Of a stretch of 22,580 nt of DNA, positions 6,901 through 15,178 are shown piece after piece; within the stretch, counting starts at the first letter, position 1; the number at the start of each line of letters is the position of its first letter. A model generated the notes under the pieces. It ran no database searches and had not been told where the DNA came from. It saw nothing but the letters and a program-made list of their open reading frames with translations. The stretch covers positions 1-22,580 of the forward strand of contig URCT01000029.1 in the NCBI GenBank assembly GCA_900546385.1, written 5' to 3'. A program made the translations under genes and the position numbers. The stretch comes from an uncultured Eubacteriales bacterium (lineage in GTDB: Bacteria; Bacillota; Clostridia; Oscillospirales; CAG-382).

Positions 6901-9888
6901 ATGGTAAAAATACCGGAATCCCCACTCATTTTGATCGACGACGAACGACACAACGGCTGGATGCGGCAATCGAACTGGGATTGCGACTTACGCGGCGCAG
7001 GCGGCGAAAGCTGTCAAAAAAGCGACGGCAGGCAGGTGCTAAGCTGCAATACCGACTACCCGACTTGTCTAAAACGTGATATCAACCGCCAAACCGACGG
7101 AACCTTGGTGCTTGAAACCGATCTTACCGTGAAAAGCGGCAGCGGCTTTTATATCGGCTTTTGGGGAAAAGACACAGAGGCAGTCAAGCTTGTGTTTGAA
7201 AACGGCTTCTTTACGGCGGCCGGCAAAACGCTTTTTGCGTTTCCTTACGGAACACATCACTTCCTGTTTACTGCGGACATTGACAAAGGCGTTGCCAAGG
7301 TTCATGCCGACGGCGTTTGGAAAGCGGATATTCCCTTTACGGGAAACGCCGCCTGCATCGATTCCTTCCGAACCGGCTTTGCCAAAGACGCTGTGGGCGA
7401 AGCACTGCTCGGCCTGAATTTCAAGCTAAGCAAAAACTATCTTGTGTTCGACCTTTGCGTCAGTGCCGTTGAAAGCGCGCTTCCGGCGGAATATGAGCTG
7501 TATACGGAAACCGGCAAAGCCAAAGCCGTTTACAGACGCTATACGCCGAAAACGCTCTATCATGTGTATGACTTAACGGCGCAAAAGGAATCCTCCGCCG
7601 GTGTTGTCCGCCATTTTGACCGCGCTTGCGGCAACGTATCGTTTGAAATCAAATATTTGCCGCCCGAAAAGAATGCCGCCATGAAGATTTCGCTTCTTGC
7701 GGCCGGTCAGTCGGTCACCACGCTGACGGACGACGGCGAATACTTAAACGTTGGGGAACAAAGGCTGTATCACCACTATAAAAATGTTTGGCAGACGTTA
7801 AACATCGAAGCGGATACCGCTTCGCAAACCGCGCTTATCTCCCTCAACGGTAAAAAGATTACAACGCTTGCTTTTGAGAACCTAACGGAATTTGTCGATG
7901 CATTTTCCATTGCCCTTCATGCGCAAAAGAAAGCCTCGGTGTTGTTTGCCGATATGGTCGTGTTTGTCAAGCCGCCGTATCCGGCCGATTATGTGCCCGA
8001 GCCGCTCGTTCCCGAAAAGAAGGGTGATTACTATGTCGGCATCAACGTGTGCCCGATCTGGCATGGCGGTCACCACTATGGTTGGGACGAAATCACGCCG
8101 TTTCAGGAAAACCGCCCGTATTTGGGCTTTTACGACGAAGGCATTCCGGAGGTCGCTGACTGGGAAATCAAATGGATGTGCGAGCATGGCATCGATTTTG
8201 AGCTATACTGTTGGTATGCCGGGCAGGCCGACGCGCCGATGGTGCGTTCGTCCTGGTCAAGTGCCATTCATAACGGCCACATGAAAGCAAGATATTCGGA
8301 CAAAGTGAAAATCGCGCTTTTGTGGGAGGCTTCCGCAAGCGCACATCCGCAGTCGCTCGACGATTTCAAAAAGTACTTTGTACCGTATTTTCTCGAGTAT
8401 TTCTTCAAAGACAGCCGCTATATGACCATCGACGGCTATGCGATCATGTCCATCTATTCGCCGTGGACGTTAATTCAGAATTTCGGCAGTGCGGAAAAAG
8501 TCCGCGAGGCGTTGGAGTACCTGCGAAGCGAAGTGCGCGGCCTCGGCTACAAGGATCTTGTTATTATGTGCTGCTCGGAAAATGTGCCGAACACCAAGCT
8601 GTGCGGCGTCGATGCCGTTCATGCCTATAACTGGGGGCGAAAGGGCTATGACCCGGACGCCACCAAAGAATATGTCCGCGAGGATGTCAAGGCAGGATAT
8701 GTACACTGCGTGCCGACGGTGAGCATGGGCTACAACGTGGTTGCATGGAATATGGGACGGTTTCCCTGCATGAAGCCGGACGATATGCAAATGCTTCTCG
8801 AATGGTGCCGCGATGAGATCCTGCCGCTCTATAAGGACGAACAGGAATCGTGGAAGCGCAAGCTTGTCATGCTTTCCACCTGGAACGAATACGGCGAAGG
8901 AACCTATCTCATGCCGGCCGGCATTCACGGCTTCGGCTATCTCGACGCCGTGCGCAGCGCTTTCTGCAAGGATGTGCCGCACGCCGATACAGCACCGAAC
9001 CGAGAGCAGTTAAAGCGGTTGGATGTCATGCATCCGATGAATCGGAAAATCGTTCTTCCGCTGGAACAGCTTCCGCTGCCGGAAACCGGCAAGGTCTACC
9101 GGAAGTTCACGTTCCAAACCAAAGAGGACTTCGACAAATGGGAGTTCCACGGCTTTTCCAAGGTGGAAATCAAAGACGGAAAGCTTGTCGGTCATTCGGA
9201 CAAACCGGACCCGTACATGGTTTTGAAGGAGGCTTATCTGCCGATCGACGCGGCAAAGGTTTCGCTTATCCGCGCGCATATCCGCGCCAATAAGGCCGGA
9301 CACCGCGGCTGCTGCATTCAGGCATATTATTCGGTAACGCCGGATAAGAAGCTGTACGATTCTTCCTTGTATGAGTTGACCGATCCGAACCATGTCACCG
9401 CATTGGATCTAAAGGTCGGCAACAACAAACAAGCACCGTGGAAGGATCAGGTCACGGCCTTCCGCTTCGACCCGATTTGGGGCGAGGGCGATTTTGAACT
9501 CGTCGATATCGAATTTTTGGAAGCACCGGCGCATAAAACGCTCTATATCGACGGAAAAACCATTATTTTGGCGCAGTATATGCAAGAGCTTGACGGAAAG
9601 ACCTATCTTCCGTTCGATACCCGAAGCGACCTTGTGCATATCCCGAATTTATACTATGAGTGGCACGAAACCGAACGCTCGCTGTATCTGTTCGGCGTGA
9701 AAAATGCCGTACTTACCGAAAACAGCGATACAGCCGTCGTTGACGGAAGGAGCGTCCCGCTCGAGCGTCCGATGACGCTGTATGACGGTATGCCGCTCAT
9801 CGAAACGGAATTTTTCGCGGATATCTTAGGCTTTTCGTACCGCAAAGACCAAACCGGTGTCTATATGACATCGAAAAATATACAGTAA
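6901..9888 (+). CDS. WbsX/GH99-like glycan-active protein without signal peptide, with C-terminal stalk domain
   Basis: A 995-residue multidomain protein. Residues about 65-165 and 235-360 look like LamG-type beta-sandwiches. Residues about 377-690 are the WbsX/GH99-like TIM-barrel domain, with HHYGWDEITPF, GFYDEGIPEVADWEIKWM, ELYCWYAG and STWNEYGEGTY. The pair E663/E666 in WNEYGE has the same Glu-x-x-Glu spacing as the catalytic pair of GH99 endo-alpha-mannosidases, as I recall it. Residues about 732-872 form a carbohydrate-binding-like sandwich, and about 879-995 resemble the copper-amine-oxidase N-terminal 'stalk' domain. The start is ATG 6901 with AAAGGA 8 bases upstream; an in-frame TGA at 6862-6864 leaves no room for a signal peptide. 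That is odd, because every accessory domain is of an extracellular type. It is 13 bases upstream of a secreted paralogue and is probably induced by the divergent AraC protein. Hydrolase and transferase are both possible; hydrolase fits better. Confidence 0.8.
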   Translation: MVKIPESPLILIDDERHNGWMRQSNWDCDLRGAGGESCQKSDGRQVLSCNTDYPTCLKRDINRQTDGTLVLETDLTVKSGSGFYIGFWGKDTEAVKLVFENGFFTAAGKTLFAFPYGTHHFLFTADIDKGVAKVHADGVWKADIPFTGNAACIDSFRTGFAKDAVGEALLGLNFKLSKNYLVFDLCVSAVESALPAEYELYTETGKAKAVYRRYTPKTLYHVYDLTAQKESSAGVVRHFDRACGNVSFEIKYLPPEKNAAMKISLLAAGQSVTTLTDDGEYLNVGEQRLYHHYKNVWQTLNIEADTASQTALISLNGKKITTLAFENLTEFVDAFSIALHAQKKASVLFADMVVFVKPPYPADYVPEPLVPEKKGDYYVGINVCPIWHGGHHYGWDEITPFQENRPYLGFYDEGIPEVADWEIKWMCEHGIDFELYCWYAGQADAPMVRSSWSSAIHNGHMKARYSDKVKIALLWEASASAHPQSLDDFKKYFVPYFLEYFFKDSRYMTIDGYAIMSIYSPWTLIQNFGSAEKVREALEYLRSEVRGLGYKDLVIMCCSENVPNTKLCGVDAVHAYNWGRKGYDPDATKEYVREDVKAGYVHCVPTVSMGYNVVAWNMGRFPCMKPDDMQMLLEWCRDEILPLYKDEQESWKRKLVMLSTWNEYGEGTYLMPAGIHGFGYLDAVRSAFCKDVPHADTAPNREQLKRLDVMHPMNRKIVLPLEQLPLPETGKVYRKFTFQTKEDFDKWEFHGFSKVEIKDGKLVGHSDKPDPYMVLKEAYLPIDAAKVSLIRAHIRANKAGHRGCCIQAYYSVTPDKKLYDSSLYELTDPNHVTALDLKVGNNKQAPWKDQVTAFRFDPIWGEGDFELVDIEFLEAPAHKTLYIDGKTIILAQYMQELDGKTYLPFDTRSDLVHIPNLYYEWHETERSLYLFGVKNAVLTENSDTAVVDGRSVPLERPMTLYDGMPLIETEFFADILGFSYRKDQTGVYMTSKNIQ

Positions 9889-9901
9889 AGGAGACCAAGC
9901 A

Positions 9902-12900
9902 ATGAACTTCAAATTCTTACGCTTCACGGCCATTTCGACGGCAATCGCGGCAATGATTACGGCCACCAGTTATGCGGACTTTGCCAAAACCAGAACCTAC
10001 CAAAACACGTTTGACGATGTTTCCGCCGATTCCTGGTATGCCGCAAACGTTGCCGATGCCTATGAACTCGGCTTTATGAACGGGGATGTGTACAACATCT
10101 TCAATCCCGACGGGGATGTTACGGTCGCTGCCGGTATTACCATTGCAACGCGTATCCATGCCATCTACAACGGGAAAGAGGAGCCGACCAACAGCATGAC
10201 CCGCACCTGGTATGACAACTATGTGCGCTATGCCATTGAAAACGGCATTATGAAAGAGGGCTCGATTTCGCCCTATGACCGCAGCATTACCCGCGCCGAA
10301 ATGGCGTCGCTCATCGCGGCAGCCCTCCCGGACGATTACTTTACGCCCATCAACGATGTGAAAGTGGTTCCGGACGTCAATCTTTCCGCTTCGTATGCCG
10401 ATGCGATCTTAAAGCTGTATAAGACCGGCGTGGTCATGGGTTCGGACTCTTACGGCACGTTCAATCCGGATGCGCCCATCAAGAGAAGCGAATGCGCCGC
10501 TATTATCGGGCGCGTCGCATTTCCCGACAAGCGGCTTTCCAAGACCTTGGAAACCAACGCGGCAAAAGATGCGTATCTGCTTGCCGAAAACGACAGATAT
10601 ACCCACAATCTTGTAAACAGCGATACGGCTGTACTAGAAAGCGTTTCCAGCGGCTGGGAATTTGATAACCGCGGTGGCATTCCGCGAACCAGCATAAAAA
10701 CGCCTACTGTGCCGCTGCTCGATATCAGTACGGCCGAAGGAATGGCGCTCATCCGCAAATTCAATCCCATCACCGACGGCGTTATCACCGCAGATTTTGT
10801 TCTGTCGGTAGAAGGTGCCGGCGGCTATGTCGAATTCCGTGATGTAAACGGAAAATCGACCTACAAGGCCTATTTTGACGGCAACGGCTGGTCGGTGCAG
10901 AACGCCGCCATCGCCGCTCCCAAAGCGGACAGCTATACCTTCCGCGTCATCTTAAACTTAGAAACCAAGACCGCTTCGACGCTCATCAACGGCACGTCTT
11001 ACGGCGAAACGGCGCTTTCGTCCGATTCGATTCTTGACTTCCGCTTTGCGACCGATGAAAAGGGAACGCCGGAGCTCATGCCAGGCTCGCTCCGCATGAC
11101 GGTTAACTACGGTGTGAACGAAAACTTCGATATCGCGACTCCATCCGATGTCTACGGCTGGACCGTGCAGGGCGACGTGAAGGCCGAGAACAAAGAGCTT
11201 GTCTTGACCGGCGAAAGCTCTCTTACCAAGACGTTTGCGCCGCTTACCGGCAAGTATCTTGCTTCGACCTATTTCATCCTGCCGGAAGGCACCGAAAGCA
11301 TCCGCTTTGCCGTATCCTCCGGCGGATATGATGCCATAAGTATTACCACCGCCGGCGGAAAGCTTTATGCAAACGGCACCGAACTGTATACGCTTACGCC
11401 GAATATGTGGTATCGCCTGCGTTTGGAAGCGAATCCGAGCCTTGAATCCGTCGCCGTGAAGCTCAACGGCAGAACGCTTGCCGCTATTCCGCTCGGCACG
11501 ACGGCTTTGCCGGATACGCTCACTGTCGCAAGCATGAGCGGCGCGGCGCGCTTTGACAATATCGAAGTTTACGCAACGCCCGATCATCCGGATTATGCGC
11601 CCATTCCCGAAAACAAGGCAAACCTCTACGACTATGTGGTCATGGTCAATGTCTGCTCGCTGTGGAGAGACAACGGCACACATTATGGCTGGGGCGTTAT
11701 CTCGCCGTTTGACGACAACAAGCCGGTGCTCGGCTATTACGACGAAGGCTCGCCGGAGGTCGCCGACTGGGAAATCAAGTTCATGGCGGAACATGGCATC
11801 GATGTCCAGGCATTCTGCTGGTATAACGACAGCGATAACGGTCCCGTAAAAACACCGGCACATTCGTATGCACTCAACGAGGGCTTTAAGAACGCCAAGT
11901 ATAAGGATTACATGAAGTATGTCCTTCTTCTCGAGCTGCAGGCCGGAAAAGGCTTTGATATGGATCAGTTCAAAAACTACATGATTCCGTACTGGTTTGA
12001 AAACTATTTCTTGGATGACAGCTACTTAAAGCTGGACAACAAGCTTGTGATCCATTCGTATTCCACGTCGCTTCTTTCGACCGAAAAGTATTTCGGCAGC
12101 ATGGCCGCAGCCAAAGAAGCACTGGCTTATCTGAACGATTACGCCAAGGCCTATGGCTTTGCCGGTGTGATCCTCTTGGGCGATACCGGTACAGAGCTTG
12201 TGGACGGCATTGCCGCCTACAGCTGGAGCAGAACCGGCTATCTGTATCAAACCAACGTCGATAGGAATACCGAAAACTATAAAAAAGGCGCGTCTGCCGC
12301 ACATCCGTATTATATGGTTCCGACCGTATCGGTCGGCTTCAACTCGGTGGCATGGCTCAATGAACGCTATCCGCTCATGACGCTTGAAGACTACGAAAAG
12401 ACGAATAAATGGGTTAAGGATACCTATATTCCGCAATACGCAGACAAATCCAATTGGCAGAATAACCTTGTCGTTCTCTCCACCTGGAACGAATACGGTG
12501 AAGGAACGTATATTTCGCCGTCCGGTCTCAACGGCTTCGGCTACTTAGACGTTATCCGCAAGGTGTATACCAATCTTCCGGCAAGCGAAAAAGCCGATGT
12601 CTATCCGACCGAAAACCAGCTTGCACGCATCAATCACCTCTATCCGCAGAGCTACCGCGTGTTAGAAAGACTTCGTGAAAACGAAGACCTGAGCACCGGC
12701 TCTCTTGCCGAAGACGATTCTTTGGAGACCAAGGAGACCTATATTTTAGAGGAAGCCAATGTTTACCTCGGCGGCAGTGCGGATCCATCGTTTTCCGAAG
12801 AAGGCGTTACGGCTACAGCCGATGAATCCGGCGACCCGAGAGTCGAGCTTACCGGTCTTGAACCGATGGATATCACGAACGTTACTGCCTTGCGGATCAC

Positions 12901-14557
12901 CATGCGTGCACCGAAGGGCTACAGAACGCAGGTGTTCTTTACCACCGACGGCGATCCCGAATTGTCCGAAAGCAAATCCTTCTACCTCGATCCCGATTCG
13001 GACGAACTGAAAACCTATACCATTCACGGCCTTACCAAGAATAAGGCTTGGAAGGGCAAGCTGCTTTCGTTGCGCGTTGACCCGTTCAATGCCAAAGACC
13101 TTGAATACACCGTTCAGTCGGTCGAATTCTTGGGTGAACCGAGCCAAGATACCGTACCTACGCTGACCGTGAACGACGTGCGCATTAACAGCCCGATTTC
13201 GTATAAGGAAGCCGGCGGCAAGATTCTGTTCCCGCTCGATCCGCAGACCGCTGTTCACAACATCATGCATACCTACATGACCTGGAACAAGGATGCCGGC
13301 ATTCTTTCTCTCGCTGCCAATAACCATACGATCACCTTCACCGTCGGCTCGGATAAATATACGCTCGACGGCAAGCAGGGCGACCTCGGCTACAAGATGT
13401 ACCTTGTGGACGGCCTCCCGATGCTCGATTATGAGTTGGTTGCAAAGTCACTCGGTCATACCGTCGAAAAGGACGGCAACAAGCTGATCATCAAGACGGC
13501 AAATTATGACCGCTACCATGCTATGTATGAACGCGTCGAGGGCATTTGGGAGTTCAATGACTACGACTGCGAAGGCTGGCATACCACGCACATGGATCTT
13601 TCGACGGTCGGCAAGGGCTATATGCACGCCGTTACAAGCGAAGCCTATGCCGCAGGCGGCAGCCAAGACCCAATCATTCTCAACAATAACCTAAATATGC
13701 CTGCAAAGAAGTTCAAGTCGGTTGAAATCAAGGTTCGTTACAGCTACTATGCGGATCGCTATAAGCCGGATACCACAAATAACGACCGCGCACGTTTCTA
13801 CTTCCTTACCAACCTCGACCCGTCTTGGAATGAGGATAAGAGCATCCGTTTCGGACAGTATGCCTCGCGCAACAGCGGCGAAGAGTGGGAGGTATTCAAG
13901 TTCGATCTTACGCAGCTTGAAACCTGGCGTGATACCATCACCGACCTCCGCTTTGACCCGTTTGACGCGGACGGTACGATCGATATCGACTATATCCGCT
14001 TTGAGATCGATCCAGATTTCGATCCCGAAGCCGAAGAAATCGCCAAGAGAGTTCTTCATAACGGCGACGCGGAAGACACCAAAAATGTTGCGTTCCGCCC
14101 GAACGACGGTGAAACGGTCACCATCGAAGTGGATTCCGAAGATCCGACCAATCACGTTTACCGCATAGTCGGCAAACCGAATGTGAAAGCTTGGACGTAT
14201 GTGCTGTATGATTATCCCTTCGAAAAGGGCATTACTTACAAATATGCGTTCGATATCCGTGCACTTCCCGATACGGCAGGCAACAGCTCGGATTACAGCG
14301 TCTCGTTAAACCTCCAATATCAGGACAGAGCCGGTGCCAACCAGTCCACCGGTACCAAAGACCACTTGGTCGAACAGTTTACCGTTCCTGCCGGCAGCGA
14401 ATGGACGCATATTGAAGGCGAGTGGACGGTATCCACCATCGACGTGGAAAACGCCGGTATGTTCTCCATCTTCATCAATCCGCCGTCGGAAAGCAGCGCC
14501 GGTTCGTTTGAACTCGACAACGTTGTCTTTATGCCGGCTGATATGGAAACCAAATGA
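9902..14557 (+). CDS. Secreted SLH-anchored WbsX/GH99-like multidomain glycan-active protein
   Basis: A 1551-residue surface protein. Residues 1-25 are a Sec signal peptide (basic start, hydrophobic core, likely cut after SYA). Three SLH repeats follow at about 38-95, 101-150 and 159-210 (FDDVSADSWYAANVADAYELG, cut short here; WYDNYVRYAIENGIMKEG; YADAILKLYKTGVVMG), which attach proteins to wall polymers. Two beta-sandwich regions (about 245-400 and 410-570) precede the WbsX/GH99-like barrel (about 576-895: THYGWGVISPF, GYYDEGSPEVADWEIKFM, STWNEYGEGTY with E864/E867). Then come a CBM-like sandwich (944-1080), a stalk-like domain (1087-1210), a second CBM-like sandwich (1216-1372) and a CBM4/9-like end domain (1384-1546). 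The RBS is AAAGGAG before 9902. It is second in the operon with the shorter paralogue and is followed by a strong terminator. Role: binding and probably cutting a complex glycan at the surface; the substrate is unknown. Confidence 0.85.
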   Translation: MNFKFLRFTAISTAIAAMITATSYADFAKTRTYQNTFDDVSADSWYAANVADAYELGFMNGDVYNIFNPDGDVTVAAGITIATRIHAIYNGKEEPTNSMTRTWYDNYVRYAIENGIMKEGSISPYDRSITRAEMASLIAAALPDDYFTPINDVKVVPDVNLSASYADAILKLYKTGVVMGSDSYGTFNPDAPIKRSECAAIIGRVAFPDKRLSKTLETNAAKDAYLLAENDRYTHNLVNSDTAVLESVSSGWEFDNRGGIPRTSIKTPTVPLLDISTAEGMALIRKFNPITDGVITADFVLSVEGAGGYVEFRDVNGKSTYKAYFDGNGWSVQNAAIAAPKADSYTFRVILNLETKTASTLINGTSYGETALSSDSILDFRFATDEKGTPELMPGSLRMTVNYGVNENFDIATPSDVYGWTVQGDVKAENKELVLTGESSLTKTFAPLTGKYLASTYFILPEGTESIRFAVSSGGYDAISITTAGGKLYANGTELYTLTPNMWYRLRLEANPSLESVAVKLNGRTLAAIPLGTTALPDTLTVASMSGAARFDNIEVYATPDHPDYAPIPENKANLYDYVVMVNVCSLWRDNGTHYGWGVISPFDDNKPVLGYYDEGSPEVADWEIKFMAEHGIDVQAFCWYNDSDNGPVKTPAHSYALNEGFKNAKYKDYMKYVLLLELQAGKGFDMDQFKNYMIPYWFENYFLDDSYLKLDNKLVIHSYSTSLLSTEKYFGSMAAAKEALAYLNDYAKAYGFAGVILLGDTGTELVDGIAAYSWSRTGYLYQTNVDRNTENYKKGASAAHPYYMVPTVSVGFNSVAWLNERYPLMTLEDYEKTNKWVKDTYIPQYADKSNWQNNLVVLSTWNEYGEGTYISPSGLNGFGYLDVIRKVYTNLPASEKADVYPTENQLARINHLYPQSYRVLERLRENEDLSTGSLAEDDSLETKETYILEEANVYLGGSADPSFSEEGVTATADESGDPRVELTGLEPMDITNVTALRITMRAPKGYRTQVFFTTDGDPELSESKSFYLDPDSDELKTYTIHGLTKNKAWKGKLLSLRVDPFNAKDLEYTVQSVEFLGEPSQDTVPTLTVNDVRINSPISYKEAGGKILFPLDPQTAVHNIMHTYMTWNKDAGILSLAANNHTITFTVGSDKYTLDGKQGDLGYKMYLVDGLPMLDYELVAKSLGHTVEKDGNKLIIKTANYDRYHAMYERVEGIWEFNDYDCEGWHTTHMDLSTVGKGYMHAVTSEAYAAGGSQDPIILNNNLNMPAKKFKSVEIKVRYSYYADRYKPDTTNNDRARFYFLTNLDPSWNEDKSIRFGQYASRNSGEEWEVFKFDLTQLETWRDTITDLRFDPFDADGTIDIDYIRFEIDPDFDPEAEEIAKRVLHNGDAEDTKNVAFRPNDGETVTIEVDSEDPTNHVYRIVGKPNVKAWTYVLYDYPFEKGITYKYAFDIRALPDTAGNSSDYSVSLNLQYQDRAGANQSTGTKDHLVEQFTVPAGSEWTHIEGEWTVSTIDVENAGMFSIFINPPSESSAGSFELDNVVFMPADMETK

Positions 14558-14584
14558 TCCGGTAAGAAACCGCACCGCATAAAA

Positions 14585-14620
14585 CAGTGCCGCAGGCGAG
14601 ATGTCTGCGGCACTGCTTTT
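14585..14620 (+). terminator. Intrinsic terminator of the WbsX/GH99-like operon
   Basis: An 11-bp perfect stem, CAGTGCCGCAG (14585-14595) with CTGCGGCACTG (14605-14615), has a 9-nt loop and is followed by CTTTT. The T-run is short but the stem is very stable. Confidence 0.8.
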
Positions 14621-14654
14621 CGTAAAATATCGCTCGGGCACGGCATTTTAACTC

Positions 14655-14683
14655 TTGACAAAATGCATGGCGTGTGCTATACT
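14655..14683 (+). promoter_or_regulatory. Consensus sigma-A promoter of the metal-binding protein operon
   Basis: TTGACA (14655-14660) and TATACT (14678-14683) have a 17-base spacer. Transcription would start near 14690, so both dyads at 14691-14709 and 14723-14744 would lie in the leader. Confidence 0.85.
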
Positions 14684-14690
14684 CAAGTTG

Positions 14691-14709
14691 TCGAAGAGAA
14701 AGTCTTCGA
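14691..14709. promoter_or_regulatory. Perfect 7-bp dyad at the transcription start (TCGAAGA-N5-TCTTCGA)
   Basis: TCGAAGA (14691-14697) and TCTTCGA (14703-14709) are perfect inverted repeats around a 5-base centre. The dyad begins at the predicted transcription start. It could be a protein operator or a hairpin at the very 5' end of the mRNA. Confidence 0.5.
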
Positions 14710-14722
14710 TTTGTTTGAAATA

Positions 14723-14744
14723 CAAGTTAGTTGAAACTAACTTG
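14723..14744. promoter_or_regulatory. Perfect 22-bp palindrome, candidate metalloregulator operator or leader hairpin
   Basis: CAAGTTAGTT (14723-14732) and AACTAACTTG (14735-14744) are 10-bp perfect arms around GA. The palindrome lies about 35 bases after the predicted start and 6 bases before the GGAGG of the next gene. Its TTAGTT..AACTAA core loosely recalls DtxR/MntR-family boxes; that link is inference only. A hairpin here could also hinder ribosome access. Confidence 0.6.
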
Positions 14745-14763
14745 CTGATCGGAGGAATTTTTT

Positions 14764-15129
14764 ATGGGAACAGCCATTCTTGTGGCCATATTGATTGTCA
14801 TCGGACTGATAGCTGTCAAAAGCTATGCGAAAAAACTGAAATCCGGGTGCTGCGGTGCAGGCGACAGCGAAGGCGTTGTCAAGGTTGAAGATACGGATGA
14901 AACGCACTATTCGCATCATGTCGAGCTTTCTGTTTCGGGCATGACCTGCAAACACTGCAAACAGCACGTGGAAAATGCGTTTAATAAGCGCGACGGCCTT
15001 TGGGCGCAGGTGGATTTGAAAAAAGGCCTTGCCGATGTGCGAACCAAAAAAGAATTGACCGATTTTGAGCTGCGCGATATCGTAAGCGGTGCAGGCTATA
15101 CCGTCACCGGTATCCGGCGCATCGCATAA
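14764..15129 (+). CDS. Membrane-anchored heavy-metal-associated (HMA) domain protein
   Basis: A 121-residue protein with two parts. Residues 3-20 form one hydrophobic helix followed by a basic stretch and a Cys pair (C29, C30 in KSGCCGAGD), resembling the short FeoB-associated Cys-rich membrane proteins. Residues about 52-120 are an HMA domain: VELSVSGMTCKHCKQHVENAF (21 residues as one run, here named in parts: SGMTCKHC with C62 and C65 as the metal-binding CxxC), then VDLKKGLADVRT and VSGAGYTVTGI. HMA domains bind soft metals such as Cu(I), and the lone helix should hold this one at the membrane's inner face. The start follows GGAGG by 8 bases. It is the first gene of a probable operon under a strong promoter and a large palindrome, suggesting metal-responsive control. 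No P-type ATPase or Feo gene lies in the window, so the partner is unknown. Confidence 0.8.
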   Translation: MGTAILVAILIVIGLIAVKSYAKKLKSGCCGAGDSEGVVKVEDTDETHYSHHVELSVSGMTCKHCKQHVENAFNKRDGLWAQVDLKKGLADVRTKKELTDFELRDIVSGAGYTVTGIRRIA

Positions 15130-15178
15130 AAACGCATCTGCCGCCACGCGTGCAGTTTTGTGAGAAAAGAGGATTTCT

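Noticed and set aside
10958..11863. A 301-codon open frame on the minus strand
   Set aside because: It lies wholly inside the SLH-anchored enzyme gene, antisense to clear domains, has no RBS, and its composition is typical of a shadow frame.
14723..14744. The 22-bp palindrome as an intrinsic terminator
   Set aside because: No T-run follows the stem; it is followed by CTGATCGGAGG, the RBS of the next gene.
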